Of a stretch of DNA of 10,496 nt, positions 1 through 8,529 are shown piece after piece (position 1 is the stretch's first letter; every line of letters begins with the position of its first letter). The notes under the pieces are model-generated. The model was not told where the DNA came from. It ran no database searches and saw only the letters and a list, made by a program, of their open reading frames with translations. Origin of the DNA: Deltaproteobacteria bacterium RIFCSPLOWO2_12_FULL_60_16 (GTDB lineage Bacteria > Desulfobacterota > Binatia > UBA9968); contig MGSR01000019.1 of NCBI GenBank assembly GCA_001798565.1, positions 1-10,496 on the forward strand. The letters run 5' to 3'. Made by a program: the position numbers and the translations under genes.

Positions 1-1
1 A

Positions 2-223
2 ATCCTCAACCGCCAAAGCTATAGCAACGCCGGCTTTCCGTGGTTCAGGCGTATACCCCTCCTGAACATCTTCTTCGCAGATCAGGAGAGAACCGATACC
101 CGGCAGGAAGTTGTCATCTTCGTCACCCCGCATATCTGGACACCTGACCTGGATGTTCCGTTCGCCGCAAAGGAGGCCTTCACCATCAAGGAAAAGGAAG
201 AGGAGGGGATCTTGAAACCTTAA
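2..223 (+). CDS. Secretin C-terminal fragment (type II/III secretion or type IV pilus outer-membrane channel), 5' truncated
   Basis: Reading frame 2 is open from the window edge to a TAA at 221-223 and gives 73 residues. The segment GFPWFRRIPLLNIFF, then TDTRQEVVIFVTPHI, matches the conserved end of the bacterial secretin domain, where a 'P(F/W)L..IP.LG.LF' turn precedes a final amphipathic strand ending in '(L/I)(I/V)F(L/V)TP(R/H)I'. Secretins form the gated beta-barrel ring in the outer membrane used by type II and III secretion, type IV pili and Flp pili. The residues after TPHI form an acidic, lysine-rich tail ending EEEGILKP. The start and the N-terminal domains lie outside the window, so PilQ, GspD and CpaC types cannot be separated. 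The family call is sound; the subtype is open. Confidence 0.8.
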   Translation: MLNRQSYSNAGFPWFRRIPLLNIFFADQERTDTRQEVVIFVTPHIWTPDLDVPFAAKEAFTIKEKEEEGILKP

Positions 224-240
224 AAACAGACTCCTGAAAA

Positions 241-264
241 GTGCTGCGGTCGGAAACCGCGCAC
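241..264 (+). other. Hairpin in the spacer after the secretin gene
   Basis: The left arm GTGC-t-GCGGT (241-250) can pair with ACCGCGCAC (256-264), giving nine base pairs with one bulged T and a loop of five bases. It lies between the secretin stop (223) and the Shine-Dalgarno of the small downstream ORF (286-291). No T-run follows, so it does not look like a standard intrinsic terminator. It could be a processing or stabilising element between the two cistrons, or chance. Function is inferred only from position. Confidence 0.3.
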
Positions 265-285
265 GGCCCATGTAGTCCGCAACCT

Positions 286-291
286 AGGAGG
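286..291 (+). promoter_or_regulatory. Strong ribosome binding site of the small secreted-peptide ORF
   Basis: A perfect AGGAGG lies 5 nt upstream of the ATG at 297. It is one of the strongest Shine-Dalgarno sequences in the window. It is the main reason to take the short ORF that follows seriously. Confidence 0.6.
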
Positions 292-296
292 ATACC

Positions 297-434
297 ATGT
301 CGCAAGATAGCTACTGGGTTCTACTTTCTCGGAGCCAGCGCGGATTGACGGTTTGTCTGGTTACCCTGGCCTTATTGGCCTCCGAAAAGGTCTTTGCTCA
401 GACCGCGAAGCCCTCCACCACCGGACCCAGCTAG
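297..434 (+). CDS. Hypothetical small exported peptide (45 aa), possibly a truncated gene
   Basis: ATG at 297 follows a perfect AGGAGG with a 5-nt spacer, and the frame closes at TAG 432-434. The 45-residue product has a credible Sec signal peptide: a basic stretch with Arg12 and Arg15, a hydrophobic core LTVCLVTLALLA at about 17-28, and an A-x-A-like end (KVFA) before Gln35. Predicted cleavage leaves only about 11 residues, QTAKPSTTGPS, rich in Ser, Thr and Pro. I do not recognise a family. It is either a real tiny exported peptide encoded behind the secretin gene, or the intact start of a longer exported protein whose body was lost. The next gene, on the opposite strand, ends 21 nt further on, which leaves no room for more. 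The Shine-Dalgarno plus signal peptide argue against a random ORF. Confidence 0.5.
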   Translation: MSQDSYWVLLSRSQRGLTVCLVTLALLASEKVFAQTAKPSTTGPS

Positions 435-454
435 GATTGCTAACCCTTGTTCTT

Positions 455-1048
455 TTAAGGGTCACCGGCCTTCACCTTCTGTCCGAATAAACCCGCGCGG
501 TAGGCCTCCTCGCCGCTCTCGAAGAACTTTCCTTCGCGGTAATGGAGCACGCGGAAATCGCGGAAGAGATCGAGCAGCTCGTTGTGGCCGAGGAGGCAGG
601 CGGGATTTCGCGGATGGCGGAGAAGCCGCTGGTCGATGAGATAGGTCTCGAAAATAACATACCCCCCGGGCTTTAACGCCTTCTGGATTTTGGGGACCAG
701 GGAGCGCAGAAGGAAATTGAAGTTCAGGACCATGTCGTAGACCCCTTCAGGAAATTCCACGCTCTCCAGGTCCGCCTGCCGAAAGGTTACCGAGAGATTT
801 CTCTCCGCCGCTCTTCTTCGAGCCTCCACGAGCCCGACCTCGGAGATATCGACAGCCTCCACCTGAAAACCCCTTTCCGCCAAGAAGCATGCGTTTCTTC
901 CCTTGCCCGAGGCGATATCGAGCGCCCTGCCAGGCTGAATCCGCCAGCCATGAGACTCAAAAATCTGCCGCAAAAAGAATGACGGCTCTTCCCGCCCTTC
1001 CCTGGAGCCATGTCTCTCGTCCCATACCTTTTGGTCATCAGTCCCCAT
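455..1048 (-). CDS. Class I SAM-dependent methyltransferase (TehB/YbaJ-like)
   Basis: The 197-residue protein has the Rossmann-type methyltransferase core. Motif I is ALDIASGKGRNACFLAERG at about 42-60, where S-adenosylmethionine binds. The acidic end of strand 2 is in AVDIS (Asp67), motif II is the ADLE segment near 92-95, and the post-core LKPGGYVIFET segment is at about 125-135. The N-terminal 'VWDERH' resembles TehB-like small methyltransferases that begin with W(D/N)xR(Y/H). The substrate is unknown; relatives modify small molecules, thiols or metalloid compounds, and tellurite resistance should not be assumed. ATG at 1048 has no clear Shine-Dalgarno and sits just downstream of a 9-bp tandem array, but the conserved N-terminus supports it. 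It is the last gene of the minus-strand block and ends facing the small plus-strand ORF. Confidence 0.8.
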   Translation of the reverse strand: MGTDDQKVWDERHGSREGREEPSFFLRQIFESHGWRIQPGRALDIASGKGRNACFLAERGFQVEAVDISEVGLVEARRRAAERNLSVTFRQADLESVEFPEGVYDMVLNFNFLLRSLVPKIQKALKPGGYVIFETYLIDQRLLRHPRNPACLLGHNELLDLFRDFRVLHYREGKFFESGEEAYRAGLFGQKVKAGDP

Positions 1049-1066
1049 AGAAAAACTTTCGTTGAA

Positions 1067-1129
1067 GGGTTCAATCCGTTCAAGCAGTTCAAGCCGTTAA
1101 ACGATTTGAACATTTTCAACTATTTGAAC
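1067..1129. repeat. Degenerate 9-bp tandem array between comF and the methyltransferase gene
   Basis: Seven consecutive 9-mers can be read on the plus strand with exact phase: GGGTTCAAT, CCGTTCAAG, CAGTTCAAG, CCGTTAAAC, GATTTGAAC, ATTTTCAAC, TATTTGAAC. The shared core is TT(C/G)AA, with variable bases at the unit edges. An eighth diverged unit (TTGAA at 1062-1066) may precede it. The core is nearly self-complementary (TTCAA/TTGAA), so alternative short hairpins are possible. The array fills most of the 94-nt spacer and stops about 20 nt upstream of the methyltransferase ATG. It is not coding in any clear frame. Confidence 0.75.
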
Positions 1130-1142
1130 GTTCCCTGCTGGA

Positions 1143-1898
1143 TCATACTGCTCTGGCGAGCGTGAGCACATAGACCTCCTTTGCCCCGGCCTTGAGCAGA
1201 GCGCGGCTGCACTCGTTCACCGTAGCGCCCGAAGTATAGACATCGTCGACCAGCCAGACCGTCTTTCCCGCAACCGATTTTGCCGGATTCACGGAAAAAG
1301 CGCCGCGCATATTCATTCTCCGCTCTTCTTCGGCAAGCTGGGTTTGCGGCGGCGTCTCCCTCGACCTGAGAAGGATAAGCGGGTCCATCGGAACTTTCCA
1401 CGAGCGGCCCACCTCCCTGCCCAGGATCACCGCCTGGTTGAAGCCTCTCCAGCGCAGTCTCTTCGGATGAAGCGGGACAGGGATGACCATATCCGCGGGA
1501 TGCGCGGATAAAAATTCCTCACAGCCCCGCGCCATGAGCCGGCCCAGCGGTTTTCCCAAGGAAATCTTGCGGCCGTACTTAAATCGCTGCACCACCTCGC
1601 GCAGCGGTTGCCCCTCTCCTTCCTCGCTCGGGTAGCAGGCCCAGGCGCGCGCCTGGTGAAATCGAGGAGCGCGCCCCAGGCAGGCGCCGCAGAGATGGTC
1701 CGCGCCGCTGGTGCCGAGAAAGGGGCGGCCGCATGTCGTGCACAGAGGATGGGAAACCAGGCGGATCTGCTGAAGGCAGAGATGGCAAAAATAGCTCTCA
1801 TCCTGAGCGATCCTCTCCCTGCAATGGCGGCAGCGCGGCGGATAGAGCCAATCGAGCAGAAACGCAAGACGCGCACCTAGAACGTCTCTCGTTGGCAT
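1143..1898 (-). CDS. comF: ComF family protein (zinc-finger plus phosphoribosyltransferase-like domain)
   Basis: The 251-residue protein has ComF architecture. The N-terminal zinc-binding part has CxxC pairs at Cys23/26, Cys38/41, Cys53/56 and Cys70/73. Next comes the family segment RFKYGRKISLGKPLG (about 106-120), then VIPVPLHPKRLRWRGFNQA (138-156). The type I phosphoribosyltransferase PRPP loop VWLVDDVYTSGAT lies at 214-226. ComF proteins support single-stranded DNA uptake in natural transformation together with the ComFA helicase and DprA in Firmicutes. In other phyla the same fold (GntX in E. coli) is widespread and its role is less certain. The ATG at 1898 has no visible Shine-Dalgarno and is abutted by a short-repeat array, so translation may depend on the upstream gpmI message. 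Length is near the family norm. Confidence 0.9.
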   Translation of the reverse strand: MPTRDVLGARLAFLLDWLYPPRCRHCRERIAQDESYFCHLCLQQIRLVSHPLCTTCGRPFLGTSGADHLCGACLGRAPRFHQARAWACYPSEEGEGQPLREVVQRFKYGRKISLGKPLGRLMARGCEEFLSAHPADMVIPVPLHPKRLRWRGFNQAVILGREVGRSWKVPMDPLILLRSRETPPQTQLAEEERRMNMRGAFSVNPAKSVAGKTVWLVDDVYTSGATVNECSRALLKAGAKEVYVLTLARAV

Positions 1899-1900
1899 GG

Positions 1901-1971
1901 GTTATTCGTATATTCGTTATTCGCGTACCCGTCAATCAAACAACAAATAACCAATAACGAGTAACGAATAA
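1901..1971. repeat. Heptameric tandem array with inverted halves between gpmI and comF
   Basis: Reading the minus strand just after the gpmI stop (TAG, 1974-1972), heptamers follow in phase: TTATTCG, TTACTCG, TTATTGG, TTATTTG, TTGTTTG, ATTGACG (1971 down to 1930). The other half of the spacer (1901-1923) holds the same unit on the opposite strand, GTTATTC-GTATATTC-GTTATTC. The two halves are therefore inverted relative to each other and can form an imperfect stem of about 20 bp with a loop of about 25-28 nt. The array starts directly after the gpmI stop codon and ends two bases before the comF ATG. It could act as an RNA stem that attenuates or stabilises the gpmI-comF message; there is no clean T-run to make it a standard terminator. 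Confidence 0.75.
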
Positions 1972-3516
1972 CTACTCTTCGACGATCAGAGAGCGGCCGG
2001 TCATTTGCTGCGGTTGAGCGACGCCGATCAATCTCAAAATCGTCGGCGCGACGTCGATCGCCGTGCCCGTGCGAAGCTGCCGCGATGAGAGCTTCTCGTC
2101 GACCAGAATCAGGGGAACCGGGTTGGAAGTATGGGCGGTGTGGATTTGTCCGGTGTCGTAGTCGATCATCTGCTCGGCGTTGCCGTGATCGGCGGTGATG
2201 ATCACCCGCCCGCCGGCGCCGAGCGCCGCCTGCACCACCTTGCCGATGCATTCATCAATGACCTCGCAGGCGCGGATGGTCGCCGCGAAATTTCCCGTGT
2301 GGCCCACCATGTCGGCATTGGCGTAGTTGACTATCACCAGCCCATGGTGCCGCTCCGGGATCTGCTTAAGCAGCGCGTCCGTGATCTCGTAGGCGCTCAT
2401 GGCGGGCTTGAGGTCGTAGGTGGGGACATCTTTAGCGGAGGGGATCAGGATGCGCTCCTCGAGCGGGAATTTTTTCTCTTCGCCGCCATTGAAAAAATAA
2501 GTGACGTGCGCGTACTTCTCGGTCTCGGCGATGCGCAGCTGGCGGATTTCCTCGCGGCTGGCGACCTCGCCCAGGATATTCGTGAGCTCTCTGGGAGGGA
2601 AGGCAGCGGGGAGACCGAATTTCCTGTCGTACTCGGTCATGGTGGCGTAAGCGGAAAACGGGATCAGCCGCTTGCGCGGAAATTCTTTAAACTCCTTTTC
2701 CGTAAGGGCCCGGGTCATCTGGCGCGCCCGGTCGGCCCGGAAATTGAAGAAGACGATCGCGTCGCCACCGCGCACCAGCCCGTCGGGAACGGAGCCCCGA
2801 ATCATGGTGGGAAGGACGAACTCGTCTGTCGCCTTCGACTCATAGCTCTTTCGGATCGCTTCGATCGGCGATCCCGCCTCCACCCCTATCCCCTCGGTGA
2901 GCGCCACATAGGCCTTCTCGGTTCTCTCCCATCTCTTGTCCCGGTCCATGGCATAGTACCGGCCGCTCAACGTCGCGATCCGGACTTCCGGGTAACCCTT
3001 GATCTTTTCCTCCAGGTGGAGCAGGAAGCGCTCGCCGCTGGTCGGCGGCGTATCCCGGCCGTCCAAAAAGAGGTGGAGAAAAATCGTCCCGACTTTTTCC
3101 CTGCGGCCGAGCTCGATCAGCGCCTGCAAATGGCGGTCGTGGGCGTGCACCCCGCCGTCGCCGAGCAGGCCGAGGAGATGGAGCCTGCCGCGCGCCCTCT
3201 TGCACGCGCCCATGGCTTCCAGAAACACCTTGTTGGAAAAAAAACTGCCGTCGTCGACGCTGCGGTGGATCAGCGTGAGGTCCTGATAGATCACCCGCCC
3301 GGAGCCGAGATGCATGTGGCCCACCTCGGAATTTCCCATCTGGCCGTCGGGCAATCCGACATCAAGCCCTGAAATCGAGATCGTGGTCGACGGATAGCGT
3401 TGGGCCAGGCCGGTCATATTCGGAGTTGCGGCCTTGGCGATGGCATTGCCCTCCTTGCGGGGGTGGACTCCCCATCCATCCAGGATGATCAAAACGACGG
3501 GACGCGGGTCGCGCAA
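1972..3516 (-). CDS. gpmI: 2,3-bisphosphoglycerate-independent phosphoglycerate mutase
   Basis: This enzyme interconverts 3- and 2-phosphoglycerate in glycolysis and gluconeogenesis using two metal ions and a phosphoserine intermediate. Family landmarks, numbered from the TTG at 3516, are VVLIILDGWG with metal ligand Asp13, GQMGNSEVGH with catalytic Ser63, FLDGRDTPP near 151, NYANADMVGHTGN with Asp402 and His406, TADHGN with Asp443 and His444, and HTAHTSNPVP with His462. These positions are within one residue of those known for the Geobacillus enzyme, and the length of 514 residues is normal. The frame also has an upstream GTG at 3552 that would add 12 residues (MLPSDEEKGRDS). I prefer TTG 3516 because AGGA lies 9 nt upstream and the next residues match the usual family N-terminus. 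The gene follows rsfS with a 75-nt gap from this start, or 39 nt from the GTG. Confidence 0.95.
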   Translation of the reverse strand: MRDPRPVVLIILDGWGVHPRKEGNAIAKAATPNMTGLAQRYPSTTISISGLDVGLPDGQMGNSEVGHMHLGSGRVIYQDLTLIHRSVDDGSFFSNKVFLEAMGACKRARGRLHLLGLLGDGGVHAHDRHLQALIELGRREKVGTIFLHLFLDGRDTPPTSGERFLLHLEEKIKGYPEVRIATLSGRYYAMDRDKRWERTEKAYVALTEGIGVEAGSPIEAIRKSYESKATDEFVLPTMIRGSVPDGLVRGGDAIVFFNFRADRARQMTRALTEKEFKEFPRKRLIPFSAYATMTEYDRKFGLPAAFPPRELTNILGEVASREEIRQLRIAETEKYAHVTYFFNGGEEKKFPLEERILIPSAKDVPTYDLKPAMSAYEITDALLKQIPERHHGLVIVNYANADMVGHTGNFAATIRACEVIDECIGKVVQAALGAGGRVIITADHGNAEQMIDYDTGQIHTAHTSNPVPLILVDEKLSSRQLRTGTAIDVAPTILRLIGVAQPQQMTGRSLIVEE

Positions 3517-3591
3517 GCTGTCTCTTCCTTTCTCCTCGTCGCTGGGCAACACACGGATCTCGAAAACGAGGGATGCAGTCTCTCAAGACCG

Positions 3592-3996
3592 TCAGAGTTG
3601 CTCTTCGGCGCGAATGCGAAACTGGCTGGCGAGAGTGGAGTAAGGCTCGGGCAGCTCGACTCGCGGCGCATGGCCCCACAACCCTTCCAGGTCGTAAAAC
3701 TCCCGCACGGGTTGATAAAAGATATGAACGATGACGTCCGCGAAATCCATCAGCACCCATTGTCCCCGGCTCATCCCCTCGACCGCGAGCGGACGCGTTC
3801 CCATCGCGCCCAGGTTTTCCCCGATCCCCTGGGCAATGCTCTGAACCTGCCTGTCGGAGCGCCCCGAGCAGATAATAAAATAGTCGGCAATGGAGGTGAT
3901 GCCGCGCACCTCCATCAGGACAAGATCGTAGGCCTTTTTCTCCAGCGCGAAACGGCTGAGGAGCAGGGCCTTTTCCCAGGAGTCAACCCCTCGCAA
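3592..3996 (-). CDS. rsfS: Ribosomal silencing factor RsfS (DUF143/Iojap family)
   Basis: RsfS binds ribosomal protein L14 on the large subunit and blocks joining of the small subunit, lowering translation when nutrients are scarce. The 134-residue product has the core family motifs: KAYDLVLMEVRGITSIADYF at about 21-40, ICSGRSDRQVQSIA (42-55), the WVLMDFADVIVHIF strand pair (80-93), and REFYDLEGLW (98-107). The last 25 or so residues extend past the core and are not conserved. The start codon is TTG at 3996, five bases after the nadD stop, with a GGGAGGG stretch about 12 nt upstream inside the nadD end. No in-frame ATG gives a plausible start. The nadD-rsfS order is the common bacterial arrangement. 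Confidence 0.93.
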   Translation of the reverse strand: MRGVDSWEKALLLSRFALEKKAYDLVLMEVRGITSIADYFIICSGRSDRQVQSIAQGIGENLGAMGTRPLAVEGMSRGQWVLMDFADVIVHIFYQPVREFYDLEGLWGHAPRVELPEPYSTLASQFRIRAEEQL

Positions 3997-4001
3997 ACTC
4001 G

Positions 4002-4664
4002 TCAGCGTCCCTCCCGGCGCCCTCGATAGAGGCCTCTTCTCTTGATGTAGGTCTCAACCTCCGAAGGAAGCAGATAGCGGATGGACCTCCCCTTCCTCAG
4101 GCGGCCACGGATGTCCGAGGCCGAAATCGCAATGTCCGTGAGTTTAAAAAAAAAGAGCTTGGTCCCACTCTCGTGCCGGTACAATTTTCTTTTCGGATCA
4201 TAACAAAACAGCCTGCGCACCGCAACGGGCATGCGCTCAAGCGACATCGAGTTTGCGTTGCCCGGCCGCGAGGTAACAATGAAATTGCAGAGCTCGAAAA
4301 TCTCTCGAAAATCTCTCCACGAGCCGATGTCGGCGAAGGCGTCGTAGCCCAGAATGAAGTAAAAAGAGTCCTTTGCTCTCCTGGTCCGGGCGAAATAGCG
4401 AACGGTATCGATCGAATAGGATTTTCCCCGGCGCGACACTTCTACCGTGGAGAGGGTAAAGCCGGGGTTTTTTCTGATTGCCAAACGCACCATCTCGAGG
4501 CGGTCAGGCGCCGAGGCCGCAGCCCCCCTTTTCTTGTGCGGCGGCTCGCCCGTGGGGATAACGAGCAGGCGATCCAGCGAAAAGGCCTCGCGCACCTCCT
4601 CGGCGTTGCGCAGATGACCCCAGTGGATCGGATCGAAGGTGCCGCCGAACAGGCCGATCTTCAT
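4002..4664 (-). CDS. nadD: Nicotinate-nucleotide adenylyltransferase
   Basis: NadD joins ATP and nicotinate mononucleotide to give deamido-NAD, a central step of NAD synthesis. The 220-residue protein starts with the nucleotidyltransferase signature [15 protein letters not shown] (4-18), whose His14 and His17 belong to the HxGH active site. It continues with GEPPHKK (39-45), [10 protein letters not shown] (82-91) and [14 protein letters not shown] (103-116). It closes with [21 protein letters not shown] (180-200), the family's second ATP-phosphate motif, usually written ISSTxIR. The ATG at 4664 overlaps the proA TGA as ATGA, which points to translational coupling. A run of nine T on the coding strand (4146-4154, encoding FFF) is a possible slippage site but the frame is intact. 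Confidence 0.94.
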   Translation of the reverse strand: MKIGLFGGTFDPIHWGHLRNAEEVREAFSLDRLLVIPTGEPPHKKRGAAASAPDRLEMVRLAIRKNPGFTLSTVEVSRRGKSYSIDTVRYFARTRRAKDSFYFILGYDAFADIGSWRDFREIFELCNFIVTSRPGNANSMSLERMPVAVRRLFCYDPKRKLYRHESGTKLFFFKLTDIAISASDIRGRLRKGRSIRYLLPSEVETYIKRRGLYRGRREGR

Positions 4665-5917
4665 TCTCTGATCTGACCGTCGCCCAAGACGACAAATTTG
4701 GTGATGGTCAGCTCCTCCAACCCCATCGGCCCGAAGGCGTGGATCTTGCTCGTGCTGATCCCGATCTCGGCCCCCAGCCCCAGCTCTCCGCCGTCGTTGA
4801 AGCGCGTGGAGGCATTGACCAGGACCGCCGAGGAGTTGACCCGGTCGAGAAACTCCCTGGCCCTCTGGTAGTTGGAGGTCACAATGGTCTCCGTATGCTG
4901 GGAGCCGTAGCGCTCGATGTGATCGATCGCGTCATCCATATCCTTCACTACCCGCACGGCGAGAATGAGGTCGAGATATTCCGTGGTCCAATCCTCCTCG
5001 CTCGCGGGCTTAACCCCCGGGACCAGGGACCGGGTTTTCTGGCAGCCGCGGATCGCCACCCCCATGGACTTGAATTTGGCGATCATGGAGGGAAGGAACT
5101 TCGCGGCCACCCCCTCGTGCACCAGCAGCGTCTCCATAGCGTTGCACACGGCGGGGCGCTGCACCTTGGCGTTCGTACAGATGCGCTCCGCCATCTCCAG
5201 GGAGGCCTCCTGATCGACGTAGACGTGGCAGACCCCTTTATAATGCTTGACTACCGGGACTCGGGAGTTGGCGGCGACCGCGCGGATGAGCTCCTCGCCG
5301 CCGCGCGGAATAATCAGATCGATGTAGTCCTCCAGCTTGAGCAGCTCCTGGACGATAGCCCGATCTTTCGACTCTACCACCTGAATGGCCTCTTGCGGCA
5401 CCCTGGTCTCGGCGCAGGCCTGCTGCAGGACGGCTCCGATGGCGCGGTTGGAAAAGTACGCCTCGCTGCCGCCTCTCAGGATGACCGCATTGCCCGATTT
5501 CAGGCAGAGGGCCGCCGCGTCCGCCGTGACATTGGGGCGAGCCTCGTAGATGATGCCGATGACCCCGAGCGGGATGCGCATCTTTCCTACCTGCAGGCCG
5601 TTAGGACGGCGCCACATCTTGACGATCTCGCGCACCGGATCCGGCAACGCGACGATCTCCCTCAGCCCCTTCGCCATAGCGGCGACCCGGCTCGGGTCGA
5701 GAGCGATGCGGTCGAGCAAGGCCGAGGAGAGCTTAGCCTTGCGGGCAAGATCCAGGTCTTTCTTGTTCTCCTGCAAGAGAAGCCGCTCTTGGCTTTCCAG
5801 ATGATCGGCCATTCGAAGCAGGGCGCGGTTCTTCTCTTCGGAGGAAAGCCGGGCGAGCCGCCGCGCCGCTTCCTTGGCGCGCTTTCCAAGCTCGATGGCC
5901 TCGTCCTTCAGTGACAT
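4661..5917 (-). CDS. proA: Glutamate-5-semialdehyde dehydrogenase (gamma-glutamyl phosphate reductase)
   Basis: ProA reduces gamma-glutamyl phosphate with NADPH to glutamate-5-semialdehyde, the second step of proline synthesis. The 418-residue length is typical. It has the aldehyde-dehydrogenase fold: [20 protein letters not shown] (116-135), [13 protein letters not shown] (141-153), [12 protein letters not shown] (200-211), then [17 protein letters not shown] with catalytic Cys258, and the C-terminal [14 protein letters not shown] and [13 protein letters not shown] segments. ATG at 5917 has a good AGGAGA Shine-Dalgarno about 6 nt upstream. The upstream neighbour proB makes its substrate, an unstable acyl phosphate thought to be channelled between the two enzymes. 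The stop overlaps the nadD start. The 48-nt proB-proA spacer is filled by a heptamer array. Confidence 0.96.
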   Translation of the reverse strand: MSLKDEAIELGKRAKEAARRLARLSSEEKNRALLRMADHLESQERLLLQENKKDLDLARKAKLSSALLDRIALDPSRVAAMAKGLREIVALPDPVREIVKMWRRPNGLQVGKMRIPLGVIGIIYEARPNVTADAAALCLKSGNAVILRGGSEAYFSNRAIGAVLQQACAETRVPQEAIQVVESKDRAIVQELLKLEDYIDLIIPRGGEELIRAVAANSRVPVVKHYKGVCHVYVDQEASLEMAERICTNAKVQRPAVCNAMETLLVHEGVAAKFLPSMIAKFKSMGVAIRGCQKTRSLVPGVKPASEEDWTTEYLDLILAVRVVKDMDDAIDHIERYGSQHTETIVTSNYQRAREFLDRVNSSAVLVNASTRFNDGGELGLGAEIGISTSKIHAFGPMGLEELTITKFVVLGDGQIRE

Positions 5918-5933
5918 CGCCTCTCCTGACCTG

Positions 5934-5965
5934 CTGCCTACTGCCTATTGCCTTCTGCCTTCTTC

Positions 5966-5968
<3 letters not shown>
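5934..5968. repeat. Heptameric tandem array between proB and proA, embedding the proB stop codon
   Basis: On the plus strand the units run in exact 7-bp phase: CTGCCTA, CTGCCTA, TTGCCTT, CTGCCTT, CTTCTTA (5934-5968). In the transcribed sense they read TAAGAAG-AAGGCAG-AAGGCAA-TAGGCAG-TAGGCAG. The last unit contains the proB stop codon TAA (5968-5966), so the array begins inside the gene end. It stops about 16 nt before the proA ATG and leaves the proA Shine-Dalgarno outside. Its unit is unrelated in sequence to the units of the other arrays in the window. Confidence 0.75.
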
Positions 5969-8187
<2,219 letters not shown>

Positions 8188-8210
8188 AATACACGGACTT
8201 TTCTCCAGGC

Positions 8211-8238
8211 AAAAAAAAAGCCCCGAAAGGGGCTTTTT
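8211..8238 (-). terminator. Intrinsic terminator of the rplU-rpmA operon
   Basis: The stem GCCCC (8220-8224) pairs with GGGGC (8229-8233) around a GAAA loop (TTTC in the minus-strand transcript). Nine A on the left (8211-8219) and five T on the right (8234-8238) extend the pairing and supply T-tracts in both directions. In the minus direction the stem is followed by nine T, a textbook rho-independent terminator, 22 nt after the rpmA stop. It separates the ribosomal-protein pair from obgE, though read-through is possible. Confidence 0.9.
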
Positions 8239-8259
8239 CGTCTGCGGCAAGAAGGAAAA

Positions 8260-8514
8260 CTACTGCGGCAGCACGCTCACCCGCTTTCGCTCCCGGTCCA
8301 TGCGCTCGTAGCGGACCACACCGTCGATCTTCGCGAAGATCGTGTAGTCCCGGCCCATGCCGACGTTCCTTCCCGGGTGAATGCGCGTGCCTAGCTGGCG
8401 TATGATGATATTACCGGCGCGCACGGTTTCACCGCCGAACACCTTGACTCCCCTTCTCTGCCCTTGGCTGTCCCTTCCGTTACGAGAGCTTCCGCCCGCC
8501 TTCTTATGAGCCAT
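8260..8514 (-). CDS. rpmA: 50S ribosomal protein L27
   Basis: The 84-residue protein is a full-length bL27. It begins [20 protein letters not shown], the conserved lysine- and arginine-rich N-terminal tail that reaches towards the peptidyl-transferase centre. It continues with the beta-barrel core [22 protein letters not shown] and [16 protein letters not shown]. It lacks the cleavable N-terminal extension seen in Firmicutes L27. GGAG lies 6 nt upstream of the ATG. It follows rplU by 15 nt, the near-universal L21-L27 pair, and is closed by a strong terminator. Confidence 0.97.
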   Translation of the reverse strand: MAHKKAGGSSRNGRDSQGQRRGVKVFGGETVRAGNIIIRQLGTRIHPGRNVGMGRDYTIFAKIDGVVRYERMDRERKRVSVLPQ

Positions 8515-8529
8515 CTTTCACTCCGTTGA

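Noticed and set aside
224..296. c-di-GMP (GEMM-type) riboswitch before the small ORF
   Set aside because: Only a single simple hairpin is visible; the conserved riboswitch core and second helix are not recognisable.
443..462. Bidirectional terminator between the small ORF and the methyltransferase gene (ACCCTT/AAGGGT)
   Set aside because: The stem is only six pairs with an eight-base loop and no T-run follows on either strand.
1067..1129. CRISPR-like array
   Set aside because: The units are contiguous 9-mers with no spacers, and no cas gene is present.
1120..1401. A 93-residue minus-strand frame within comF
   Set aside because: It overlaps comF in another frame and has no recognisable motif.
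2131..3372. A 413-residue plus-strand open frame
   Set aside because: It lies wholly antisense to gpmI, has no family motif and no ribosome site, and is explained by GC-rich codon bias on the opposite strand.
4739..5914. A 391-residue plus-strand open frame
   Set aside because: It is antisense to proA throughout, whose family motifs are complete; a shadow frame.
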